Source: an uncultured Syntrophobacteraceae bacterium (lineage in GTDB: Bacteria; Desulfobacterota; Syntrophobacteria; Syntrophobacterales; Syntrophobacteraceae). From it: DNA of 17,414 nucleotides. The position numbers and the translations under genes are program-made. Location of the stretch: contig CALBZH010000500.1 in NCBI GenBank assembly GCA_937889795.1, positions 1 through 17,414 of the forward strand. Direction: 5' to 3'. Below are positions 1 to 6,359 of this stretch, piece by piece; position 1 is the first letter of the stretch; each line of letters starts with the position of its first letter. Below the pieces are notes generated by a model. The model did not search any database. It saw nothing but the letters and a program-made list of their open reading frames with translations, and was not told where the DNA came from.

Positions 1-656
1 TTTCGCACGAGCTGAGGACGCCGCTTGCGATTCTTCGCGGGGAGATCGAGGCGATGCAGGACGGTATCAGGGATGTCACCCCGGATGCGTTGGACTCTCT
101 TCATTTCGAAGTCAACCACTTGAGTCGCATCGTTCAGGAGCTTCATGAGCTGTCCCTTCTTGAGTCCGAAACGTTCAACGCGAAACGAGTGGCGGTGCGT
201 CCGCTCGAGATCCTGAAGGATATCCTCGGCTCGTTCCGGACCTTGTGCGATCAGCGAGGCCTGAGAATCGAAGCCGATGCAAATCCGAAGGTCGGCGAGC
301 TGACCATTCTGGCCGATGCCGGGCACCTCAAGCAGCTCTTCTCCAACATCCTTCAGAATGCACTTCGATATGCCAATGAGCCCGGTGTCCTGAAGGTTTC
401 CCACGAGCTGCTGCAAGATACCGTTGTGCTCCATTTTGAGGATTCCGGCCCTGGCGTTCCCGAAGAATCCCTGCACCGTCTGTTCGATCGCTTATACAGG
501 GTGGACAAGGCTCGGAGTCGCTCTGAAGGCGGAAGCGGGCTCGGCCTGTCGATTTGCAGGAGCATCGTTGAGGGCTACGGCGGTTGGATCGAGGCCGCCA
601 ATGCGCCCGGTGCCGGGCTCAGGATCAGCATGGGCTTTCCCCTCCACAAGGGCTGA
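1..656 (+). CDS. Sensor histidine kinase, BaeS-like, C-terminal part (5' truncated by window)
   Basis: This is the C-terminal catalytic part of a membrane sensor kinase. The frame is open from the first complete codon at 3, so the real start lies left of the window. The first residues read SHELRTPLA, the H-box with the phospho-accepting histidine. The N-box (NILQNALRYA), G1 box (DSGPGVP), F box (LFDRLYRVDKARSR) and G2 box (GGSGLGLSI) follow in order, so the HisKA and HATPase_c domains are complete. The LYR...SRSEGGSGLGL wording resembles the BaeS/CpxA type (family knowledge). The kinase phosphorylates itself and then a partner regulator, most likely the OmpR-type regulator starting 87 bp downstream on the same strand. 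The sensing and membrane parts are outside the window, so the signal is unknown. Confidence 0.93.
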   Translation, partial: SHELRTPLAILRGEIEAMQDGIRDVTPDALDSLHFEVNHLSRIVQELHELSLLESETFNAKRVAVRPLEILKDILGSFRTLCDQRGLRIEADANPKVGELTILADAGHLKQLFSNILQNALRYANEPGVLKVSHELLQDTVVLHFEDSGPGVPEESLHRLFDRLYRVDKARSRSEGGSGLGLSICRSIVEGYGGWIEAANAPGAGLRISMGFPLHKG

Positions 657-743
657 GGGGTGGAGCGCGGCCTGGAGCCTGAAAACCGTGAGCAATGACC
701 TGGATTTTCCCCGGACATTGCCGTTCAGGAACAGGAGACAAGT

Positions 744-1436
744 ATGGTTGACCGGAACATTCTGGTCGTCGAGGATGAAGCCAAAATCGTCGCGGTGCTC
801 AAAGACTATTTGGAGCGTGGCGGCTATCGTGTGACCACTCTCGACCGCGGCGACCTTGTTGCTCTCCACGTGAGGCAGTCTCCTCCGTCCTTGATCCTGC
901 TTGATCTGATGCTGCCTGGCATGGATGGGATGGACGTGTGTCGCGAGGTCAGGAAGACTTCCACTGTGCCCATCATCATGATCACAGCCCGAGTGGAGGA
1001 AATTGACCGACTGTTGGGACTGGAGCTGGGAGCGGATGATTACATCTGCAAGCCCTTCAGCCCCAGAGAGGTCGTGGCGCGTGTGAAAGCGGTTCTTCGA
1101 AGGACCGAGGCCAGGAAGGCTGATAAAGCCCTGGTTGTCGGGGGCCTTTCGGTCAACCCGGAGACACACCAGGTGCTGGCGGAAGGCCATGAGCTCAAGC
1201 TCACTCCGTGTGAGTACAGCCTCCTCAAGGCACTCATCGGTCATCCGGATCGTATCTTCTCTCGCAACGAGCTCATTAACATCGTCCAAGGGTATGACTT
1301 TGAAGGATATGATCGGACAATTGATTCGCACGTCAAGAATCTTCGTAAGAAGATCGAGAAATATATTCCTAGTAAAGAAATTATCAGTACAATATATGGA
1401 ATGGGTTATAAATTAAATTCACAGTATTCAAAATAG
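744..1436 (+). CDS. OmpR/BaeR-family response regulator
   Basis: A 230-residue DNA-binding response regulator of full family length. The N-terminal receiver domain (about residues 5-115) has the acidic pair ED near residue 10, the phospho-accepting aspartate in LILLDLMLPG, the conserved threonine in IMITAR and the lysine in CKPFSPREVV. The C-terminal winged helix (about 130-228) ends in the OmpR/PhoB signature TIDSHVKNLRKKI followed by IYGMGYKL. The ATG is preceded by GGAGA at a normal distance. It sits 87 bp after the sensor kinase and is almost certainly its partner. The last 80 bases or so are strikingly AT-rich compared with the rest of the gene, and this continues into the following spacer. 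A likely target is the EF-hand gene immediately downstream, whose leader has OmpR-type tandem repeats; this is inference. Confidence 0.95.
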   Translation: MVDRNILVVEDEAKIVAVLKDYLERGGYRVTTLDRGDLVALHVRQSPPSLILLDLMLPGMDGMDVCREVRKTSTVPIIMITARVEEIDRLLGLELGADDYICKPFSPREVVARVKAVLRRTEARKADKALVVGGLSVNPETHQVLAEGHELKLTPCEYSLLKALIGHPDRIFSRNELINIVQGYDFEGYDRTIDSHVKNLRKKIEKYIPSKEIISTIYGMGYKLNSQYSK

Positions 1437-1469
1437 AATTCTTTCTCTTCAGACACGTATATCTAATCG

Positions 1470-1509
1470 CTTAATAAAACTTTACCGTACTTAACATTTC
1501 TTTACACTG
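1470..1509 (+). promoter_or_regulatory. Four tandem 10-bp repeats, candidate response-regulator operator
   Basis: Four consecutive decamers begin with CTTWAY: CTTAATAAAA, CTTTACCGTA, CTTAACATTT and CTTTACACTG. They have an exact 10-bp period, one helical turn. OmpR/PhoB-family winged-helix regulators bind tandem half-sites spaced 10-11 bp apart (family knowledge). The array ends 1 bp before the candidate -35 hexamer of the EF-hand gene, the usual position for class II activation. The binder is inferred to be the adjacent OmpR-type regulator. Confidence 0.5.
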
Positions 1510-1510
1510 A

Positions 1511-1539
1511 TTTTCAAGCGAATTGCCCGATTATTGAAT
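1511..1539 (+). promoter_or_regulatory. Candidate sigma70-type promoter of the EF-hand gene
   Basis: TTTTCA at 1511-1516 (-35, 4 of 6 consensus bases) and TTGAAT at 1534-1539 (-10, 4 of 6) are separated by 17 bp. The weak hexamers fit an activator-dependent promoter, with the 10-bp repeats directly upstream. The -10 overlaps an 8-bp inverted repeat (TTGAATAT at 1534-1541, ATATTCAA at 1565-1572), which might be a second operator or a leader hairpin. Confidence 0.35.
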
Positions 1540-1601
1540 ATGAAGCCAGTCATCTGAGTGGTCGATATTCAAACCAAACACAGGTCAAAAGGAGACTAAG
1601 A

Positions 1602-2303
1602 ATGGTTAGCGCAATCAGCAGTGGCATGAGCGCCGTCTCTATCTCACAGATGCAGGAGCGGATGTTCAAAAAGATGGACGCAAACAGCGACGGGAAGGTG
1701 GACAAGGATGAAATGACGAGCTTTCAGGCCAATGGGCCACAGAACGGTCCGCCCCCGGGGGCTCCAGGTATCGAGGAGATCTTCTCGGAGAGCGACACCG
1801 ATGGCGACGGCGCACTCACCAAGCTTGAGATGGAGGCTGGCTTGTCGAAGCTCGGACAGGAAATGCGGGAAAAGAGCCTTCAGTCTCAATCCGCAACGGA
1901 CGAGAGCGACGGGATCTTCGCGCAGATGGATGCTGACGGCGACGGGAAGGTCACTCAAGAGGAAATGGCGCAATTCCAGGTCCAGGGGCCGCAAGGGGGG
2001 CCGCCGCCCGACGGTCCCCGTCCGGTCGGACCGCCGCCTGGAGAAGGACTGAGCCCGGAAGAGATGTTCGCACAGCTGGATTCCGACCAGGATGGCAGCA
2101 TCAGTGAGAGCGAATTCTCATCAGGGATGACGAATAGGATGGCCGCTGGCTCATCCTCGACACCGAGCACGACCGCGACTGGCGATGGCGACACCAATAT
2201 CAGCCAGCTTCTGAGTCAAGCAATCAGCAGCTACATGAACGGTTATTCGGGCTCCTACTCAACGGAGAGCCAATTTGGCAGTTTGTGGTCATCGTACACG
2301 TAG
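1602..2303 (+). CDS. Four-EF-hand calcium-binding protein
   Basis: A 233-residue acidic protein with four canonical 12-residue EF-hand loops: DANSDGKVDKDE (26-37), DTDGDGALTKLE (65-76), DADGDGKVTQEE (110-121) and DSDQDGSISESE (160-171). All four keep Asp at positions 1, 3 or 5, the central Gly and Glu at 12, so all should bind Ca2+. The protein is an internal duplication: each half is an EF-hand, a Pro/Gly linker (QGPQGGPPP type) and a second EF-hand. A Ser/Thr/Gly/Tyr-rich tail (about 180-233) follows. There is no clear signal peptide or membrane segment, so the location is uncertain. The ATG has a strong AAAAGGAG ribosome site at 1587-1594. It follows an OmpR-type two-component pair and is probably its target. 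The function is unknown beyond calcium binding; a buffer, sensor or secreted role are all possible. Confidence 0.92.
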   Translation: MVSAISSGMSAVSISQMQERMFKKMDANSDGKVDKDEMTSFQANGPQNGPPPGAPGIEEIFSESDTDGDGALTKLEMEAGLSKLGQEMREKSLQSQSATDESDGIFAQMDADGDGKVTQEEMAQFQVQGPQGGPPPDGPRPVGPPPGEGLSPEEMFAQLDSDQDGSISESEFSSGMTNRMAAGSSSTPSTTATGDGDTNISQLLSQAISSYMNGYSGSYSTESQFGSLWSSYT

Positions 2304-2367
2304 CGGTGGGAAAATGCTGCCGTCAGGAGCGGCAACCATTTCCCGGATTGCTGGGAGACGGCGCACC

Positions 2368-2409
2368 CAAGCTCGAAGGGGCGAAGAATTTCTCGCCCCT
2401 TCGAGCTTG
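2368..2409. terminator. 17-bp perfect hairpin after the EF-hand gene
   Basis: The arms 2368-2384 and 2393-2409 are perfectly complementary over 17 bp around an 8-nt loop, with a GGGGCGA/TCGCCCC core. It begins 64 bp after the EF-hand stop codon and probably ends that transcript. A proper U-tract is lacking (the sequence continues CTCTTGTG), so it may instead be an mRNA-stabilising hairpin. Confidence 0.55.
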
Positions 2410-2446
2410 CTCTTGTGCGTATGATCGGGAGTCATTCCGAATGAGT

Positions 2447-2476
2447 TTGACTTAGGGAATGCCTCGTGAGATTCAT
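2447..2476 (+). promoter_or_regulatory. Weak promoter candidate for the kinase-lipoprotein-regulator set
   Basis: TTGACT at 2447-2452 matches the -35 consensus in 5 of 6 positions. The matching -10 about 17-18 bp on (ATTCAT region, to 2476) is poor. The spacer 2410-2567 must contain the promoter because a hairpin separates it from the gene upstream, but I cannot place it firmly. Confidence 0.2.
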
Positions 2477-2567
2477 GATGTTCTGCTGCTGACGTTCCAG
2501 GCTTTGACCGCGACGTTCTGGCTCTGCCGCGCCTCCAACCGGACAACTTGGGATTTCGAGAGAGATC

Positions 2568-4067
2568 GTGAAGCTCACCATTTTCAGACGCATCGTCCTT
2601 GTTCAGACCACACTCTTCGCGCTGGTCGTCATTCTCGCGTTCTACGCCATCGTCCATCTCGATCGTATCACGCACCTCAACACGAACATCCTGAACATCG
2701 ATACGGCTTGCATTCAAGAGGCAAAGAAGCTCATCAAGATCTTTCTCGCCGAAATGAGGAATGCGGAAAAGTACATCGTGCTTCAGGACGGCGACCTTTA
2801 CGCCAGCTTTGTTGAAGGAAAGCAGGACGCTTTAACAACACTGGCCAAGATCGAGCAACTGGTTGACACGGATAGAGAACGGGAGATCATTGAGGAAATC
2901 AGGCACCTGCACGATCGCTATGAAGAGGGCCTCAAACTGACGTCGGACGAAGTGGACAGGTGGAAACAGGCCAGGTCCGACATTAGCGACGAAATAATAA
3001 ACAATATAAACGAGCTGATACGTATTCGAGAGCATCTCATTGAGGCAAAGACGACGACGGCCCGGGACCAGGCCCTGGGGGCTTCCAGAATGATTGCCTG
3101 GTTTGCGCTGGGCGGAATGTTCCTCGCGTGCCTCCTGGCTTATTTGCAGGCAAGGAGCATCAGCAACCCATTGAACAAGCTGGCACGGGAAATGCGACGC
3201 TTGGGACGGGGGGAGCCGGTTCGGCCTCTGACATTCCGCTCGCCGCCCGAGGTGAAGGAGCTCGCCAGGACGTTCCATTGGATGGCCGAGGAGCTCGCTG
3301 AATTGGATCGCATGAAGTCAGATTTCACGGCGCACGTTTCCCATGAGCTGCGAACCCCTTTGACGGGAATCCGCGAAGGCACGGCTTTGTTGGTCGAAGA
3401 GATACCCGGACCCATTTCACCGTCCCAGAAGGAGATTCTCGAGGTCGTTCAGAGTCACAGCGAAAGGCTCTTTTCAATTATTTCTTCCATCCTGGACGTG
3501 TCCAAGATGGAAGAGGAAATGATGGAGTACGAGCTTACGGCCTGCGATCTGAGCACCTTGATCGAACGGAGCCTCGCGAATGTCACCTTGATTGCGCAGA
3601 AGAAGCAGATTAAGCTAACAACCTTTACTTCCGAGGCGCTTCCGCTCGTTCACATGGATGAGAGGCGAATCCAACAGGTGCTAGACAACTTGATGAGCAA
3701 CGCGCTAAAATTCAGCCGTGATGGAGGAGAGATCGTCATCGCATCGCGTCTGCTCCGTGGGGGGGACGGGAAAGCGAGGGAGATCGAAGTCCGGGTCCGC
3801 GACAACGGTCAGGGGATTCCTGAGACCGATTTGGAGAAGGTCTTTACGAAGTTCTATCAGAGCCATCAGGACAGGGGCCAGAAGCGTCGGGGGACCGGTT
3901 TGGGGCTGGCCATTGCTCGTCACATTGTTCTGGCTCACAAGGGAAATATCTGGGTTGAAAGTGAGCCGGGCAAGGGCTCGATCTTTGCCTTTACCCTGCC
4001 GGTGCGTTCGGAGGCAGGGGGCGAACGGCGGATGCTCCAAGGATCCTCCGGTATCAAGAGATCATAA
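2568..4067 (+). CDS. Membrane sensor histidine kinase, GlrK/QseE-like
   Basis: A 499-residue sensor kinase with GTG start; GAGAGAG lies just upstream. Transmembrane helix 1 is at about 9-30, a mostly alpha-helical periplasmic sensor region at about 31-171, and helix 2 at about 172-193. A HAMP linker (about 194-245) starts with ARSISNPLNKL. HisKA holds H259 in VSHELRTPLTGIREG. HATPase_c has the N-box asparagine N378 (DNLMSNALKF), G1 at D412 (DNGQGIP) and G2 at 442-450 (GTGLGLAIA). The HELRTPLT-IREG wording resembles enterobacterial GlrK (family knowledge). Lipoprotein and sigma54-type regulator genes follow on the same strand, the GlrK-QseG-GlrR arrangement. It should phosphorylate the regulator at 4839-6212. 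The signal is unknown. Confidence 0.93.
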   Translation: MKLTIFRRIVLVQTTLFALVVILAFYAIVHLDRITHLNTNILNIDTACIQEAKKLIKIFLAEMRNAEKYIVLQDGDLYASFVEGKQDALTTLAKIEQLVDTDREREIIEEIRHLHDRYEEGLKLTSDEVDRWKQARSDISDEIINNINELIRIREHLIEAKTTTARDQALGASRMIAWFALGGMFLACLLAYLQARSISNPLNKLAREMRRLGRGEPVRPLTFRSPPEVKELARTFHWMAEELAELDRMKSDFTAHVSHELRTPLTGIREGTALLVEEIPGPISPSQKEILEVVQSHSERLFSIISSILDVSKMEEEMMEYELTACDLSTLIERSLANVTLIAQKKQIKLTTFTSEALPLVHMDERRIQQVLDNLMSNALKFSRDGGEIVIASRLLRGGDGKAREIEVRVRDNGQGIPETDLEKVFTKFYQSHQDRGQKRRGTGLGLAIARHIVLAHKGNIWVESEPGKGSIFAFTLPVRSEAGGERRMLQGSSGIKRS

Positions 4068-4163
4068 GGTATTCATTATCATCATGAAAGCCGTTGGCTG
4101 GCCATGCGGCCACCCGGGGTGGACTGACAGGCTGGTCGGACGGCTGAAAGATACGGTGTCCCT

Positions 4164-4829
4164 ATGCTGCTCATGCACGCGTGTCGCCGGGTGCTCCATG
4201 CAACGGTGATCATCGGTGTTTTGCTGATCGGGGGCTGCATGCTGCCCTCCAAAGTTGAGGTCAAGCCGGCTCCGCAAGTCCCAAAAATCGTCTTTCCACC
4301 TCACGAAACGATGCAGAACGGATTGTATTCCGCTCTGCTGGCCGAGAGTCAGAAAGCGGCGCTGGCGTGCTCCGAGGAGTCGGACTGTGCCGTCGCCCTG
4401 TTCAACCTGGCCTTCCTTTATTCGTACCCCCAGAGCCCTTATTACCAGCAGTCGAAAGGGCTTTACTATTTGGATGCGCTGATCAAAGCCTACCCCAAGA
4501 ATCCCTTGTCCTCCGAGGCGAGAGTCTGGAAAGAGCTGATCAAGAAATACATGGTCACGGAATACAGCAAGAAGGTTCTGAAAGGGGAGCTGAAATCGAA
4601 GAACGCGGCTCTCAAGGAGCTGCAGAAACAAGTGGTGCAGCCAAGGGAGGAAGGGGGCAAAGAGACCCAGAGCCAGGAGAGCCATGACCAGGGAGGGGTG
4701 CAGAATAACGTCCCCAAGGAGGGGGAGTCGGAGTCGGATCGCATGGAGATGGACATTCAGAGGAAGCTCGAGCGCTCCCAGGCTATCGACGCAGAGATTG
4801 ACCAGAAAGAGCGAAAACTCCTCCGTTGA
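4164..4829 (+). CDS. Lipoprotein, QseG-like by position and architecture
   Basis: A 221-residue predicted lipoprotein. The N-terminus is a lipoprotein signal: basic residues (HACRR), a hydrophobic core (VIIGVLLIGG) and a lipobox LIGGC with C25 as the lipidated residue. The middle (about 50-140) is a helical region with the Cys pair in ACSEESDC and a run of aromatic residues (YSYPQSPYYQQSKGLYYLD). The tail (about 140-221) is Lys/Glu/Gln-rich and likely coiled coil. The gene lies between the GlrK-like kinase and GlrR-like regulator, as QseG does in enterobacteria, where it is an outer-membrane lipoprotein that activates the kinase (family knowledge). Assignment here is by position, lipobox and size; sequence similarity is not obvious by eye. 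No strong ribosome site precedes ATG 4164; ATG 4173 is an alternative. Confidence 0.82.
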   Translation: MLLMHACRRVLHATVIIGVLLIGGCMLPSKVEVKPAPQVPKIVFPPHETMQNGLYSALLAESQKAALACSEESDCAVALFNLAFLYSYPQSPYYQQSKGLYYLDALIKAYPKNPLSSEARVWKELIKKYMVTEYSKKVLKGELKSKNAALKELQKQVVQPREEGGKETQSQESHDQGGVQNNVPKEGESESDRMEMDIQRKLERSQAIDAEIDQKERKLLR

Positions 4830-4838
4830 GGTGATGCC

Positions 4839-6212
4839 GTGCCCGGCGAAAAAATACTGGTTGTAGATGATGATCGGGGCCTGCTGACACTGATGAAGGC
4901 TCGCCTGGAAGGGGCCGGGTATCTCCCGACTCTGGCTGACGGAGGTGAGATGGCTATTTCGTTGGCTCAGGCAACGATTTTTGACCTTGCTGTCCTGGAT
5001 CTCAAGATGGAGGGGTTGACCGGCATTGAGCTCATGGAAGAGCTGCTGCGCATTCAGCCTCATCTTCCGGTCATTATTCTGACGGCCTACGGGACAATAG
5101 CGAGCGCGGTCGATGCCACCAAGAAGGGAGCCTACGATTTTCTGACAAAGCCATTCGATGCCAAGGACTTGATGCATCGCATGGAGAAGGCGCTCGAGTT
5201 TGGCAAGCTTCGTGAGGAGGTGGACCGTCTCCGTTCCCTCGTGAAGGAACGGTTTCACTTCGAGGGAATCATTGCCAATAGCGAGAAGATGCAGGCGATT
5301 TTGCGGCAGGTGGCTCAAATCGCGATGACCGACTCGACGGTCTGCCTGTACGGGGAGAGCGGCACGGGGAAGGAGCTGATCGCCAAGGCGGTGCACGTGA
5401 GCAGTCCGCGTGCTCGACAGCCGTTCGTGGCGGTCAACTGCGGCGCAATCCCGGAAGGACTACTCGAGAATGAGCTGTTTGGTCATGTGAAAGGGGCCTT
5501 CACCGGGGCCAACCAGACCAAGAAGGGAATTCTCCAGCAGGCCAACGGGGGAACTCTGTTTCTCGACGAGATCGCCGAGCTGCCGCCGTCTCTCCAGGTG
5601 AAGCTCCTGCGTGTGCTGCAGGAGGGTGAATTCAGCCCTCTCGGATCCCTCCAGTCCATCAAAGTGAATATTCGTTACATCGTGGCCACCAATCAGGACT
5701 TGTGGATTGGCGTGAACGAGGGGACCTTTCGAGAGGACCTCTATTACCGCATTCATGTGATTCCCATCGATCTTCCCCCTTTGAGGGAGCGGCGCGAGGA
5801 CATTCCACTGCTGGCCAACCACTTCTTTGAGCTTTTCAAGTCGGAGATGAAAAAGGACCTCATCGCGATCACCCCTGAGGCGATGCAGGCGTTGATGCTG
5901 TATTCCTGGCCCGGAAATGTACGGGAGCTGTCCAATGTCATTGAGAGGGCCGTTGCCCTCGCGTCGCATGGGAATCTTGCCCCGGATCATCTCCTTTTGG
6001 GGCGAGGGGACTACCCGCGTCCACAGTCGAAGCTCCAATCGCTCAACGAGGCACGTGAGGAATTCGAGAAAGCGTATTTGACGCAGATCCTGACCGCAAG
6101 CAAGGGGAACGTCTCACGAGCGGCCGAAATGGCGGGCAGGTACCGTGCGGAGATCTACAAAATGCTACGGAAGCATTCACTCGACCCGGCCCAGTTCAAA
6201 GAGGGGAGCTGA
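4839..6212 (+). CDS. Sigma54-dependent response regulator, GlrR/QseF-like
   Basis: A 457-residue NtrC-family regulator. The receiver domain (about 4-120) has the acidic pocket D10-D12, phospho-acceptor D54 (AVLDLKM), T82 and K104. The AAA+ domain (about 143-375) has Walker A GESGTGKE (172-179), the sigma54-contacting GAFTGA loop (219-224), Walker B GGTLFLDE (237-244) and WPGNVREL (357-364). The C-terminal Fis-type helix-turn-helix (about 400-457) contains GNVSRAAEMAGRYRAEIYKML and ends DPAQFKEGS, close in pattern to enterobacterial GlrR. It should activate sigma54 promoters when phosphorylated by the kinase at 2568. The GTG start lies 9 bases after the lipoprotein stop, with GAGGTGAT overlapping that stop, so translation is probably coupled. 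I see no convincing -24/-12 site in the window, so its targets are likely elsewhere. Confidence 0.95.
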   Translation: MPGEKILVVDDDRGLLTLMKARLEGAGYLPTLADGGEMAISLAQATIFDLAVLDLKMEGLTGIELMEELLRIQPHLPVIILTAYGTIASAVDATKKGAYDFLTKPFDAKDLMHRMEKALEFGKLREEVDRLRSLVKERFHFEGIIANSEKMQAILRQVAQIAMTDSTVCLYGESGTGKELIAKAVHVSSPRARQPFVAVNCGAIPEGLLENELFGHVKGAFTGANQTKKGILQQANGGTLFLDEIAELPPSLQVKLLRVLQEGEFSPLGSLQSIKVNIRYIVATNQDLWIGVNEGTFREDLYYRIHVIPIDLPPLRERREDIPLLANHFFELFKSEMKKDLIAITPEAMQALMLYSWPGNVRELSNVIERAVALASHGNLAPDHLLLGRGDYPRPQSKLQSLNEAREEFEKAYLTQILTASKGNVSRAAEMAGRYRAEIYKMLRKHSLDPAQFKEGS

Positions 6213-6249
6213 TGGCTCGTCGGGCATGCACTGCTCGGCTCGATCGCTG

Positions 6250-6308
6250 AGCATCGCACACAGAAAAGGGGGTCCGCGTCACGGACCCCCTTTTCTGTGT
6301 GCGATGCT
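6250..6308. terminator. 27-bp perfect inverted repeat, bidirectional terminator
   Basis: The arms 6250-6276 and 6282-6308 are exactly complementary over 27 bp around a 5-nt loop (CGTCA). The inner part is a G/C-rich stem (GGGGGTCCG with CGGACCCCC) followed by TTTTCTGTG on both strands. It can therefore end the plus-strand regulator transcript (stop at 6212) and the minus-strand transcript of the convergent large gene (stop at 6360). The full 27-bp stem also includes the U-run, which makes it unusually long for a terminator. Confidence 0.85.
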
Positions 6309-6359
6309 GGCTGGCCTTTGGTCTGAACCCTCATCGTCCAGAAATCAAGCGGCAATGCG

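Noticed and set aside
492..1331. Long antisense frame (279 codons) opposite the kinase and response regulator
   Set aside because: It runs opposite two well-conserved genes, shows no domain and has no ribosome site; it is a shadow of GC-rich codon use.
4062..5396. 444-codon antisense frame opposite the lipoprotein and sigma54 regulator
   Set aside because: It overlaps clear genes on the other strand and its translation is Leu/His/Arg-rich without motifs.
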